Assembly (NCBI RefSeq): GCF_007830495.1 | Contig: NZ_VLKW01000013.1 | Coordinates: 62,001 to 126,000, forward strand | DNA: 64,000 bases | Direction of reading: 5' to 3' | Source: Pseudoduganella flava | Lineage (GTDB): Bacteria; Pseudomonadota; Gammaproteobacteria; Burkholderiales; Burkholderiaceae_D | Part shown: positions 7,971 through 16,621 of the stretch, piece by piece | How the letters are laid out: the number at the start of each line of letters is the position of its first letter | Position numbering within the stretch: position 1 is the first letter of the stretch | Notes under the pieces: generated by a model | Told to the model about the DNA's origin: nothing | Databases searched by the model: none | Seen by the model: only the letters and a program-made list of their open reading frames with translations | Program-made: the position numbers and the translations under genes

Positions 7971-8891
7971 TCAGACGGGGGGCAGGTGCCGGCACATGCG
8001 CTCGAACAACCCGCCTTCACAAAGCCGCGCCTGCCACCATTGCAACGCGGCACCCGCCTCGCCCGTGCGCCAGGCGAGATAGAACGTCTCGTCCGGCTTC
8101 GGCTCCTCGACCTCTTTCTCGACCAGCAGACCGGCGGCGATCGCGGCACGGGCGCACGGCTCGGGCAGGAAGCCGAAGCCGAGGCCGGCGATCTGATAAT
8201 GCAGTTTAGCCGCCATATCGGGCACCGTCAGCGTATCTTGCCCCAGCAGCAGGCCGACGGTGCGCGCCGCCATCTGCCGCGCCGAATCGGCCATCGCGAC
8301 GGCGCGATGGCGTTGCAGGTCGGAGCGGCCCAGCTTGCCTTCGACGGCCGCCAGCGGATGCGTTGGCGCCACCGCGAATACCCAGCGCAGCGTGCCGATC
8401 GGTTCGGATACGTAGCCGCCGCCGGCCGGCCCGTCGCCCGGTGCGCCGATCGCCAGGTCGATGCGGCGGTCGAGCAGCGCCTCCCACGTGCCGGACAGCG
8501 CTTCGCGGACGATGCGCAGGCGGGTCTGCTGGGCGACGTCGTAGAACGCGCGGATGTCGTCATCGAACGCGCCGCTGGCAAACATCGAATCGTGGCCGAT
8601 GGCCAGTTCCGTCTCCCAGCCGGAGGCGACGCGGCGCACGCGGTGCTCCAGGTCCTGCGCGGCGCGCAGCAGGTAGCGGCCTTCCTTCAACAACTCGCGG
8701 CCGGCCTTCGTCAACTCCACTTTCGGGCCGTTGCGCTCGAACACCTGCACCCCGAGATCGTCCTCGAGCTTGCCGACAGTGTACGAAATGGTCGATGGCA
8801 CGCGGTGCAACTCCTTGCCGGCGGCGGAAAACGAGCCGCGGCGGTCGATCGCGTCGACGATCTGCAGGGCTTCCAGGCTGAGTCTGAGCAT
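7971..8891 (-). CDS. LysR family transcriptional regulator
   Basis: 306 residues. The winged helix-turn-helix is residues 1-60 (LEALQIVDAIDRRGSFSAAG, then ELHRVPSTISYTVGKLEDDL), followed by a linker helix and a two-lobed periplasmic-binding-like effector domain. The ATG at 8891 gives the canonical short N-terminus; an in-frame ATG at 8948 would add 19 residues not seen in the family. It is divergent from a pirin gene with 145 bp between, the classic arrangement for LysR control of the neighbour. The effector is unknown. Confidence 0.88.
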   Translation of the reverse strand: MLRLSLEALQIVDAIDRRGSFSAAGKELHRVPSTISYTVGKLEDDLGVQVFERNGPKVELTKAGRELLKEGRYLLRAAQDLEHRVRRVASGWETELAIGHDSMFASGAFDDDIRAFYDVAQQTRLRIVREALSGTWEALLDRRIDLAIGAPGDGPAGGGYVSEPIGTLRWVFAVAPTHPLAAVEGKLGRSDLQRHRAVAMADSARQMAARTVGLLLGQDTLTVPDMAAKLHYQIAGLGFGFLPEPCARAAIAAGLLVEKEVEEPKPDETFYLAWRTGEAGAALQWWQARLCEGGLFERMCRHLPPV

Positions 8892-9036
8892 ATTCGATGT
8901 TTTCGATAATACAGGGGTAATTTTTCCGTTTTTTGAACCGATCGGCACGGCGTATAGTGCTTACATCCGAGCAGAAATCTGGAAAAAGCAAATGTTCGAA
9001 ACGATCGCAAAACCAATTCAAGATAAGGAGCATATC
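8892..9036. promoter_or_regulatory. divergent control region between the LysR and pirin genes
   Basis: The region is AT-rich compared with its surroundings. TTCGAT occurs twice in direct repeat next to the LysR start (8893-8908), a plausible operator half-site pair. TATAGT (8953-8958) could be a -10 for the pirin gene, but no well-spaced -35 is visible. SD AAGGAG lies just before the pirin ATG. Confidence 0.45.
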
Positions 9037-9738
9037 ATGCAAGCAGTCCGTCGCAGTGAAGAACGCGGTGTCGCCAACCACGGCTGGCTCGATTCCCGTC
9101 ACACCTTTTCGTTCGGTCATTACCACGACCCGCGCTACATGGGCTTTGGCCCGCTGCTGGTCATCAACGAGGACAAGGTGATGCCGGGCCGGGGCTTCGG
9201 CACGCACGGCCACCGCGACATGGAAATCATCTCGTACGTGCTGGAAGGCGCGCTGGAGCACAAGGACAGCATGGGCAACGGCTCCGTGCTGCGCTACGGC
9301 GACGTGCAGCGAATGAGCGCCGGCACCGGCGTCCGGCATAGCGAGTTCAACCATTCGCAGACCGAGCGGGTGCACTTCCTGCAGATATGGATCCAGCCGT
9401 CCGAGACGGGCATCGCCCCCAGCTATGAGGAGAAGCACTTCTCTCCCGACAGCAAACAAGGCAAGCTGCGCCTGATCGCCTCCCGCGACGGCCGCGACGG
9501 CTCGGTGCTGATCCACCAGGACGCCGCGATCTACGCGACGCTGCTGAACGAAGGCGACAGCGTCTCGCACACGATGGATGACGAACGCACCAGCTACGTC
9601 CACGTGGTGCGCGGCACGGTGAGCGTCAACGGCACCGCGCTGAAAGGCGGCGACGCGCTGATGATCACCGGCGAGACGAAGGTCACGCTGGATCACGCGG
9701 AAGCGGCCGAGGTGCTGGTGTTCGACCTGCCGTACTGA
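9037..9738 (+). CDS. pirin family protein (YhhW/YhaK type)
   Basis: 233 residues forming a bicupin. The metal ligands of human pirin and E. coli YhhW are present at H57, H59 (FGTHGHRDMEI), H101 and E103 (GVRHSEFNHS). RHTFSFGHYHDPRYMGFGPL near the N-terminus is the family signature. Some members degrade quercetin in vitro; others act as redox-responsive regulators. AAGGAG six bases before the ATG supports this start. Transcription away from the adjacent LysR gene suggests LysR control, often linked to oxidative or electrophile stress in related organisms. Confidence 0.92.
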   Translation: MQAVRRSEERGVANHGWLDSRHTFSFGHYHDPRYMGFGPLLVINEDKVMPGRGFGTHGHRDMEIISYVLEGALEHKDSMGNGSVLRYGDVQRMSAGTGVRHSEFNHSQTERVHFLQIWIQPSETGIAPSYEEKHFSPDSKQGKLRLIASRDGRDGSVLIHQDAAIYATLLNEGDSVSHTMDDERTSYVHVVRGTVSVNGTALKGGDALMITGETKVTLDHAEAAEVLVFDLPY

Positions 9739-9739
9739 C

Positions 9740-9876
9740 GGCTGAGCCAGTCCCACGCGGCTGAGGCCGTGTCCACCTTGGGGTCAACCCTGTTTTTGGA
9801 CACGGCCTCAGCCATCCTTACGGTTGGGTTCGTGTCCGATTTCGGGGTTGACCCCACGGTGGACACAGGCTGAGCC
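9740..9876. repeat. interspersed palindromic element, GGGGTC..GACCCC family (copies 2a and 2b)
   Basis: A 16-bp perfect inverted repeat GGCTGAGGCCGTGTCC (9759-9774) / 9798-9813 encloses TTGGGGTCAACCC. A second unit follows with GTGTCC (9832-9837) and GGACAC (9861-9866) around GGGGTTGACCCC. GGCTGAGCC brackets the whole at 9740-9748 and 9868-9876. The hairpin could end the pirin transcript. No gene is seen in this gap. Confidence 0.75.
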
Positions 9877-9946
9877 ATAGGGGTCTCCCAGCGGAAAGCA
9901 CAATTTTTGTTATGATGAGGGGCTACCGTATCAGGATGAAAAGAGC

Positions 9947-10618
9947 ATGACCATGCAGCCCGCCGCTGAAACCGCCCCCAACGCCGATCTCGACGCCGAT
10001 CTCGAATATGTCACCTCGTGCGCGCTGCCCACGCCGTGGGCGCAGTTCACGCTGCATGCGTTCATCGAGCATTCGACGGGCAAGGAGCACCTGGCGATGG
10101 TGCTGGGCGATATCGGCGACGGTGCGCCCGTGCTGGCGCGCGTGCACAGCGAGTGCCTGACGGGCGACGTGCTGTTCTCGCAACGCTGCGACTGCGGCGC
10201 CCAGCTCGAGGGCGCGCTGCAGCGCATCGCCGCCGAGGGGCGCGGCGTGCTGCTGTACCTGCGCCAGGAAGGCCGCGGCATTGGCCTGATCAACAAGATG
10301 CGCGCGTACCGGCTGCAGGAAGCCGGCGCCGACACCGTCCAGGCCAACGAGCAGCTCGGCTTCAAGCCGGACCAGCGCAGCTACGAGCTGGTGGCGCCGA
10401 TGCTGCACCAGTTCGGCGTGCAAAGCCTGCGCCTGATGACGAACAACCCACGCAAGATCGCCGCGATGGAAAAGCTGGGCGTGCCGGTCGCCGAACGGGT
10501 GCCGCTGCTCGTCAACCGCAACGTCTTCAACCAGCATTACCTGAACACGAAGGCGCTGAAGCTGGGCCACATGATGTCGCCCGTCGTCGCCACCGCCACC
10601 AGCGACGGCGAGCAGTAA
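9947..10618 (+). CDS. ribA: GTP cyclohydrolase II
   Basis: 223 residues, full length for stand-alone RibA. It opens riboflavin synthesis by converting GTP to 2,5-diamino-6-ribosylamino-4(3H)-pyrimidinone 5'-phosphate, formate and pyrophosphate. The zinc ligands C70, C81 and C83 are in SECLTGDVLFSQRCDCG. YLRQEGRGIGLINKMRAY is the GTP-binding and catalytic segment, and LMTNNPRKI with ERVPLLV closes the fold. The start ATG-ACC-ATG could be used at either ATG. No other rib genes and no FMN-riboswitch-like leader are adjacent, so it stands alone, as it often does in this group. Confidence 0.96.
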   Translation: MTMQPAAETAPNADLDADLEYVTSCALPTPWAQFTLHAFIEHSTGKEHLAMVLGDIGDGAPVLARVHSECLTGDVLFSQRCDCGAQLEGALQRIAAEGRGVLLYLRQEGRGIGLINKMRAYRLQEAGADTVQANEQLGFKPDQRSYELVAPMLHQFGVQSLRLMTNNPRKIAAMEKLGVPVAERVPLLVNRNVFNQHYLNTKALKLGHMMSPVVATATSDGEQ

Positions 10619-10727
10619 GACCTACTGTAAATAAACGTAACAGCTCGTAACGGCGCCCTGCCGTGACGGCCCGCGCCGGTATTCCTGAGGTACACTGTTC
10701 CTTGTTGAAAAGAAGTTCAGGAACTGC

Positions 10728-12170
10728 ATGAAACCTACCCGGCTTGCCGTTTTCGTCCAATGCGCCGTCACGGTGGCCTGCGCCGCTTCGCCGGCCGCCG
10801 CCGCTTTTGCCGCCCCCGCCCCCGCCCCCGCTTCCGCCCAGGCGCCGCAAGCGCTGCCCGGCCTGCCCTCGGGGCTGCCTTCGGCGCCGCCAGCCGCACC
10901 GCGCCGCCAGGCGGCTCCGGACAACGCCGCGCCGCTGCCGACGCCCTCCTCCGCCGCACAGAAGCTGTACGCGGCCGCGAAAGCGGACCTGCTGCAGGTG
11001 CGCTCGCTGCTCAAAAGCGGCCGCACGCAATCGTCGGTGGGTTCCGGCTTCCTGGTCGGCACATCGAACCTCGTGCTGACGAACTACCACGTCGTCTCGC
11101 AGTTCGCGCTCGACCCCGAGACCTACACGGGCGAATGGGTGGATACGGCGGGCCAGCGCGGCAACATCGAATTGCTGGCGGTGGACGTGCTGCACGACCT
11201 CGCCGTCGTGCGCGTCAACCGCTACGGCACCGGCTACTTCAAAGTGCCGGAGCGCGACGTGAAGCTGACGCAGGGCCAGTACCTGTACTCGCTCGGCAAT
11301 CCGCTCGACCTGGGCTTCGCGATCTCGGAAGGCGCCTTCAACGGCGTCATCGCGCGCAGCTTCTACGACCAGCTGATGTTCACGGGCCCGATCAACGCGG
11401 GCATGAGCGGCGGCCCCAGCGTGACGGCCGACGGCGAAGTGGTCGGCGTCAACGTCTCCAAGCGCCTCGATGGTGAACTGGTCAGCTTCCTCGTGCCGAT
11501 CCGCTATGCGCAGCAGCTGCTGCAGCAGGTGGGCGCGAACATGCTGCCGCCGAAGGACTTCACGGCCATCGTCACGCAGCAGCTGCTGGCGCACCAGCGC
11601 GCGATGGTCGACCAGTTGCTGGCCGGCCCGCTGACGAAGAAGGCGATGGGCCCTTACGAAGTGCCGGTGCGCGAGTCCGAGCAGATGCGCTGCTGGGGCA
11701 GTTCGAACGCGCAGGAAGCGGCGCGCGGCGGCAAGCCGTACTCCGTCGACACCACGAGCTGCACGATGGAGTCGTCCGTGTTCGTCTCCGGCTCCCTGCA
11801 GACGGGCCAGATCGGCATCCGCCACCAGTTCCTGCGCAGCACAGGGCTCGATGCGATCCGTTTCGCGCAGCTGTCGTCGGGCTCCTTCAAGAACGAGGAC
11901 TTCGGCAGCTACAAGGACCGCCGCCTGACGGGCCCGCAGTGCACCGAGCAGTTCGTGACGAACGGCTCCTTGCCGATGCGCGCCGTGCTGTGCGTGCGGG
12001 CCTACCGCAAGTTCGCCGGCCTGTACGACTTCTCGCTGCTCACCGCCAGCACGGACGACGGCGCGATGAACCTGCAAAGCCGGTTGGACGCGCGCGGCGT
12101 GTCCTATGAAAACGGCATGCGCACCGCGCGCGCGTTCCTCGAAGCGCTGGCGCGCACGAGTGCCAAATGA
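10728..12170 (+). CDS. secreted trypsin-like serine protease (S1C/DegP-like fold)
   Basis: 480 residues with an N-terminal signal peptide (VQCAVTVACAASPAAAAFAA) and a proline/alanine-rich linker to about residue 75. The chymotrypsin-fold domain carries a complete triad: H121 (LTNYHVV), D157 (LHDLAVV) and S227 (NAGMSGGP). There is no PDZ domain; the last 190 residues are a cysteine-containing domain I do not recognise. The product is probably periplasmic. Its stop overlaps the start of the FHA gene (ATGA), and bphO/bphP follow, so this protease heads a four-gene operon. The link between a protease and light sensing is unexplained. Confidence 0.85.
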   Translation: MKPTRLAVFVQCAVTVACAASPAAAAFAAPAPAPASAQAPQALPGLPSGLPSAPPAAPRRQAAPDNAAPLPTPSSAAQKLYAAAKADLLQVRSLLKSGRTQSSVGSGFLVGTSNLVLTNYHVVSQFALDPETYTGEWVDTAGQRGNIELLAVDVLHDLAVVRVNRYGTGYFKVPERDVKLTQGQYLYSLGNPLDLGFAISEGAFNGVIARSFYDQLMFTGPINAGMSGGPSVTADGEVVGVNVSKRLDGELVSFLVPIRYAQQLLQQVGANMLPPKDFTAIVTQQLLAHQRAMVDQLLAGPLTKKAMGPYEVPVRESEQMRCWGSSNAQEAARGGKPYSVDTTSCTMESSVFVSGSLQTGQIGIRHQFLRSTGLDAIRFAQLSSGSFKNEDFGSYKDRRLTGPQCTEQFVTNGSLPMRAVLCVRAYRKFAGLYDFSLLTASTDDGAMNLQSRLDARGVSYENGMRTARAFLEALARTSAK

Positions 12171-13150
12171 CGGCGCCCTACTTCATCGAGATCCTGGCCC
12201 GCAACGGCGACGTCGTGTCGCGCCAGCGTTTCGCCGACCTGCCCGTGACCCTGGGCCGCGGTTACGACAACGACTTCGTGCTCGACGACGCGCACACGGC
12301 ACCGCATCACGCCGTGCTGGAACAGGATGCCGACGGCGCCCTCGTGCTGCGCGACCTGGGCAGCCAGAATGGCATCGTGCTGCATGGCCGGCGCCATCCG
12401 TCCGTGCCGCTGAACGGCACCACTATCGTGCGCCTCGGGCACACGCGGCTGCGCGTGCGCGATGCGGCGTTTCCCGTCGAACCGGAACTTACCGACACGA
12501 CGATGCACGCATGGGAAGGCGGCGCGCCCGCGTTTGCCGGGCTGGCGCTGATCGCGCTGTTCGTCGGCGTCGAGCAGGCGCTGTCGGACACGGAAGGCTT
12601 CCAGGCGATCCGCTACCTGCTGACGATCGTCACCGGCGTGGGCGCGGGCATGATCTGGAGCGGCATCTGGGCGCTCGTCAACCGGCTGTTCGGCGGTCAC
12701 GCGCGGCTGGGGCGGCACCTGTTCATCCTCGGCGCGGGCCTGATCGCGATCGGCGCATGGAAGGCGCTGTCGTCCGTGCTGGCCTACGCGTGGTCCGCCG
12801 AGGCGTTCACGCGCTACGGCAACCACGTGGCGCTGCTGATCGTCTGCGGCATGGTGTACTTCCACCTGCGCACCGTGCGCCCGCACGTGGCGCCGCGCCG
12901 GCTCGCGGCCGCATGCGGCGTGCTGCTGGGGCTGGGCTCCGGCATTGCGCTGATGAGCAACCTGCAGACGACGGGGCAACTGTCCGACGAACTGTACATG
13001 TCGGTCCTGCTGCCGCCGTCCGTGCGCCAGAGCCCGGACCACAGCGTGGACGAATTCATGGGCGGCGCCGCACGGCTGCGGGCCGAGGCGGATGCCGAAC
13101 GCAAGCGCGACGTGAACGGCGACGTAACGGACGACGAAGACGGCGACTGA
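12167..13150 (+). CDS. FHA domain membrane protein
   Basis: 327 residues. The N-terminal 105 form an FHA domain that would bind phosphothreonine: VTLGRGYDNDFVLDD, PHHAVLE and DLGSQNGIVLHG match the conserved GR, SxxH-like (here APHHA) and NG positions. Four to five transmembrane helices follow (about 122-140, 148-168, 182-202, 215-233, 246-263) and a charged tail. The cytosolic FHA head on a membrane anchor suggests recruitment of a phosphorylated partner. It is coupled to the protease upstream by a 4-nt overlap; bphO starts 18 bp downstream. Confidence 0.85.
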   Translation: MTAPYFIEILARNGDVVSRQRFADLPVTLGRGYDNDFVLDDAHTAPHHAVLEQDADGALVLRDLGSQNGIVLHGRRHPSVPLNGTTIVRLGHTRLRVRDAAFPVEPELTDTTMHAWEGGAPAFAGLALIALFVGVEQALSDTEGFQAIRYLLTIVTGVGAGMIWSGIWALVNRLFGGHARLGRHLFILGAGLIAIGAWKALSSVLAYAWSAEAFTRYGNHVALLIVCGMVYFHLRTVRPHVAPRRLAAACGVLLGLGSGIALMSNLQTTGQLSDELYMSVLLPPSVRQSPDHSVDEFMGGAARLRAEADAERKRDVNGDVTDDEDGD

Positions 13151-13168
13151 CCTGTACAATCTGCGCGC

Positions 13169-13756
13169 ATGACGCCTCCCCAGGACATCCTCGCCGCCTT
13201 GCGCGACGCTACCGCGAGCCGCCACGCGGAACTCGACCAGGGCATGCCGCTCGCGCGGCCCGCGCCCACCCTTGCCGACTACCGCGCCCACCTGGCGCTG
13301 CTGCGCCGCTGGCTCGCGCCGATCGAGGCGTGGCAAGGCCGCTACGCGGATGGGCCGCAGGACGCGGCCCTGCTGCCCCCCGCCCTTCACCTGCCGTCAA
13401 TCGACGCCGACCTGGCCGATGCGGCACTGCCGCCCGCCGACGGTGACGGCCCCGACGCGCGCTGGCACGGCCGCGACGGCGCGGCGTATCGCTGGGGCGT
13501 CGCTTACGTGATCGAAGGTTCGCGGCTGGGCGGCGCCGTGCTGCACCGCCGGCTGGCAGAGCGGCTGGCGCCCCATCCGCTGGGCTACCTGCAGGCTGGC
13601 GGCATCCCGCCCGGGCCGCGCTGGCAGCTTTTCCTGCGCGTGCTGCGCGAACACGTGCGCGAGCCCGCCGCCATCGCCGAAGCGTGCGCCGGCGCGCGCG
13701 ATGCGTTCGACACCCTGATCGCGCTGCAGCGCGAAGCCACGCCCATCGCCGCATGA
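13169..13756 (+). CDS. bphO: biliverdin-producing heme oxygenase
   Basis: 195 residues, the usual size of bacterial heme oxygenases. The proximal haem ligand is H19 in TASRHAELD; the distal helix is VAYVIEGSRLGGAVLHRRL with the flexible glycines. The enzyme opens haem to biliverdin, CO and Fe(II). Its stop overlaps the start of the bacteriophytochrome (ATGA at 13753-13756), so it supplies the chromophore to that protein, the classic BphO-BphP pairing. Confidence 0.93.
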   Translation: MTPPQDILAALRDATASRHAELDQGMPLARPAPTLADYRAHLALLRRWLAPIEAWQGRYADGPQDAALLPPALHLPSIDADLADAALPPADGDGPDARWHGRDGAAYRWGVAYVIEGSRLGGAVLHRRLAERLAPHPLGYLQAGGIPPGPRWQLFLRVLREHVREPAAIAEACAGARDAFDTLIALQREATPIAA

Positions 13757-15930
13757 ACGAACAGCCGTCGCCGCAAACGCCGGCTTCCCCGGTCGGCCTG
13801 GACAACTGCGCCGACGAGCCGATCCACATCCCCGGCCTGATCCAGCCGCACGGCGCGCTGCTGGCGTTCGCGCCCGACGGCGCGCTGCGCGCGTGGAGCG
13901 CGAACGTGCCGGCGCTGCTGGGCGTGACGCCTGCGCTGGGCATGCATTACGCGCGGATGGCGCTGGCGCCAGGCGTCGCCGACGTGCTGCGCGAATGCCT
14001 GGATGGCGCCGATACGCCGACCGGCATCGAAACGTCGATCGGCGGGCAGACCTTCGATTGCGTCGTGCATGGCAACGGCACACGGGCGATCGCCGAATTC
14101 GAGCTGCGCGACGTGGCGGCCGACGAGCTGGCCGCGTTCGCGCTGAAGGCGCATGCCGCGGTCGAACGGCTGCGGCGCCAGAAGACGATCGACGGCCTGC
14201 TGACGAACGCCGTCGAGCAGGTGCGCGCGATCACCGGGTTCGACCGGGTGATGGCCTACCGCTTCCGCCACGACGACAGCGGGGACGTCGTCGCCGAGAG
14301 CCGGCGCGACGACCTGAAACCGTTCCTCGGCATGCGCTATCCGGCATCCGACATTCCGGCGCAGGCGCGCCGGCTGTACACCATCAACACGCTGCGGCTG
14401 ATCGCCGACATCGGCTACACGGCGGTGCCGGTGCTGGGCGCAGCGGGCGATGCGCCGCTGGACCTGTCCCACTCGGTGCTGCGCAGCGTGTCGCCGATCC
14501 ACGTCGAGTACCTGCAGAACATGGGCGTGGCGGCATCGATGAGCGTGTCGATCGTCATCAACGGCAAGCTGTGGGGGCTGATCGCCTGCCACCACATGGC
14601 GCCGCTGCGGGTGCCCTATTCCGTGCGCATGGCGTGCGACGTCGTCGCGCAGGTGCTGGCCGCCGCCGTGCAGAGCATCGACGCGCGCGAACGGATGCTG
14701 CTGGCCGAGCAGGCGGCCGGCGTGCGCACCCGGCTGATCGAGACGCTGCTGCGCGAGGAAGACGTGCTGGCCGCGCTGGAACAGCATGCGCCGGACCTGG
14801 CGGCGAAGCTGGGCGCGCACGCGCTGGTGTTCTCGCAGCAGAGCAAGCTGACGACGCATGGCGCCATCGACGGCGAACTGGCCGCGGAGATCGTCGCCTG
14901 CCTGCCGGCCGATGGCGACGAGATGCTGCACCGCTTCCGGCGCGACCAGTGGCCGGCCCCGCTGCGGGATCGGCTGGGGCCGTGGGTCGGCCTGCTGGCG
15001 CTGCACTTCGACCCGGCGACGCACGGCTGGCTGCTGGCGCTGCGGCGCGAGCAGGTCGAGACGGTGCGCTGGGCCGGCAAGCCGGACAAGCTCGTGAAGA
15101 CAGGCCCGCTGGGCCACCGCCTGACGCCGCGCGGCTCGTTCGACGAGTGGGTCGAATCCGTGCATGACATGGCCGAGCCGTGGGACGAGCCGCACCTGCT
15201 CGTCGCCGAACAGCTGCTGGGCGAGATGCACCGCGCCAGCATGGCGCGGCACGCCGAACTGGAAAAGGCGCGCATGCAGCTGCTGGCGATGCTGGGCCAC
15301 GACCTGCGCGATCCGCTGCAGTCGATCTCGATGGCGGCAACGGTGCTGCAGCACGGCGCCCAGCCGCAGCAGCTGGGCCAGCGCATCGAACGCTCGAGCG
15401 GCCGCATGCAAAGGCTGATCAGCCAGGTGCTGGACATGAGCCGTCTCGACAGCGGCATGGGCCTGGCGCTGCGACCGGTGGACGTCGACCTGTCGAAGAT
15501 GGTGGAGGACCTGCTGGACGAATCGCGCCTCGCGCATCCGGGCACGCACTACGAGGCATCGATCGCGCCGGACGTGCACGGCCGGGCGGACCCCGACCGG
15601 ATGGCGCAGGTGATCAGCAACCTGCTCAGCAACGCGCGCCACCACGGCGCCGGCGGCCACCCGGTACTCGTCTCGCTACGCGCCGAGGATGGCCAGGCCG
15701 TGCTCGAAGTGGCCAACGAATCCGCGCCGATCCCGCCGGAACTGGAAGCCCACCTGTTCCACCCGTTCAAGCGCATGGCCCTGCAAAACCGCGCCAACCG
15801 CACGGGCATGGGCCTCGGCTTGTACATCGCCGAGAACGTCGTCAAAGGCCACGGCGGCACGGTCACCTACCGCTACGAAGCCCCGCACGTCATCTTCCGC
15901 GTCGCATTCCCGCTACAGCCAGCCAGCTGA
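13753..15930 (+). CDS. bphP: bacteriophytochrome histidine kinase
   Basis: 725 residues: PAS (about 15-120) with the chromophore cysteine C19 in DNCADEPIHIPGLIQPHG, GAF (about 135-310) with PASDIPAQARRLY, PHY (about 320-490), then HisKA with the phospho-acceptor in LGHDLRDPL and a HATPase_c domain (N box QVISNLLSNARHHG, G2 box GMGLGLYIAENV). The G1 box reads NESAPIP rather than DxGxG, as in a number of phytochromes. There is no C-terminal receiver and no response regulator next door, so its partner is elsewhere. It would bind biliverdin from BphO and sense red/far-red light. The ATG at 13753 is preferred to one at 13684 because it gives the coupled overlap and the normal N-terminus. Confidence 0.95.
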   Translation: MNEQPSPQTPASPVGLDNCADEPIHIPGLIQPHGALLAFAPDGALRAWSANVPALLGVTPALGMHYARMALAPGVADVLRECLDGADTPTGIETSIGGQTFDCVVHGNGTRAIAEFELRDVAADELAAFALKAHAAVERLRRQKTIDGLLTNAVEQVRAITGFDRVMAYRFRHDDSGDVVAESRRDDLKPFLGMRYPASDIPAQARRLYTINTLRLIADIGYTAVPVLGAAGDAPLDLSHSVLRSVSPIHVEYLQNMGVAASMSVSIVINGKLWGLIACHHMAPLRVPYSVRMACDVVAQVLAAAVQSIDARERMLLAEQAAGVRTRLIETLLREEDVLAALEQHAPDLAAKLGAHALVFSQQSKLTTHGAIDGELAAEIVACLPADGDEMLHRFRRDQWPAPLRDRLGPWVGLLALHFDPATHGWLLALRREQVETVRWAGKPDKLVKTGPLGHRLTPRGSFDEWVESVHDMAEPWDEPHLLVAEQLLGEMHRASMARHAELEKARMQLLAMLGHDLRDPLQSISMAATVLQHGAQPQQLGQRIERSSGRMQRLISQVLDMSRLDSGMGLALRPVDVDLSKMVEDLLDESRLAHPGTHYEASIAPDVHGRADPDRMAQVISNLLSNARHHGAGGHPVLVSLRAEDGQAVLEVANESAPIPPELEAHLFHPFKRMALQNRANRTGMGLGLYIAENVVKGHGGTVTYRYEAPHVIFRVAFPLQPAS

Positions 15931-15936
15931 GGCCGC

Positions 15937-16004
15937 TGGGGGCTGTCCCTCGATTCTGGAAATATTTCCCAAAATTGGGGACTGTCCCTCGATTTTGGAA
16001 ACAT
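15937..16004 (+). repeat. REP-like element R1 (two direct units)
   Basis: Two units in direct orientation, GGGGCTGTCCCTCGATT and GGGGACTGTCCCTCGATT, with GGAAATATTTCC between them and GGAAACAT after. It lies just after bphP and faces R2 across 119 bp in which I see no gene. Confidence 0.85.
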
Positions 16005-16123
16005 TGTCGTCGGGCGACAAAATCCACCTCCCTCACTCTGAGCGCAGCGGATTGCCATTGCCGGATGGTACCGACGTGTTGTCTGGCCGCGACGATTCGG
16101 GGCATTTTGTGGCGAGATCGACA

Positions 16124-16196
16124 CGAGGGACAGTCCCCGAATATCGGAAATATTTCCTGTTTCGAGGGACAGTCCCCGGTTTTGAGAAATGTTTCA
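16124..16196 (-). repeat. REP-like element R2 (two units, opposite to R1)
   Basis: CGAGGGACAGTCCCCGA, GGAAATATTTCC, then CGAGGGACAGTCCCC and GAAATGTTTC. This is the reverse complement arrangement of R1. Its right edge reaches the TGA stop of the VOC gene (16194-16196). Confidence 0.85.
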
Positions 16197-16598
16197 GTAC
16201 GCCGGGCCTTTCAGCTCGACGGTGTTGCCTTCCGGGTCGGTGATGTAGATCGATGGGCCTTCGCCTTCGGCGCCGTAGCGCGGTTCGGCGGGGCCGGCGG
16301 GGATGGCGTGCTGCGCCAGGTGCGCGCGGATGGCGGGTTCGTCGAACGGTTCGACGCGGAAGGCGAAGTGGTCGACGTTGCGGCCTTCCTTGCCCGGCGC
16401 CGCGCCGCCCATCCGGCCCAGCTTCTGGTCGATCGACACCAAGTCCACCAGCGAGCTGCCGGCGCGCAGCTGGACGAGGCCGATCTCGTCCTGCCGCCGC
16501 TCGATGGTGCAGCCCAGCACGTCGGTGTAGAAGCGGATCATCTTGTCGAGGTCCACCACGCGCAGCACGATGTGGTCGAGTTCACGGATGGTGATCAT
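16194..16598 (-). CDS. VOC family protein (glyoxalase/bleomycin-resistance fold)
   Basis: 134 residues with the paired beta-alpha-beta-beta-beta modules of the vicinal-oxygen-chelate fold. The metal-site pattern is H (ELDHIVLRV), E/Q in the first module, H (NVDHFAFRV) and the closing E (YITDPEGNTVEL). It resembles fosfomycin-resistance and virulence-associated YwbC-type VOC proteins; the substrate is unknown. SD AAGGAGACCTG precedes the ATG at 16598. The stop codon abuts the repeat R2. It is the last gene of the long minus-strand run from tpiA. Confidence 0.88.
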   Translation of the reverse strand: MITIRELDHIVLRVVDLDKMIRFYTDVLGCTIERRQDEIGLVQLRAGSSLVDLVSIDQKLGRMGGAAPGKEGRNVDHFAFRVEPFDEPAIRAHLAQHAIPAGPAEPRYGAEGEGPSIYITDPEGNTVELKGPAY

Positions 16599-16621
16599 CA
16601 GGTCTCCTTGGTTGTTGGTTG

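Noticed and set aside
9739-9946. FMN riboswitch upstream of ribA
   Set aside because: The leader holds the GGGGTC palindromic element; I see none of the conserved FMN-element junction sequence.
15931-16200. CRISPR array at the clustered repeats
   Set aside because: The units are palindromic, unevenly spaced and change orientation; no regular spacers and no cas genes are present.
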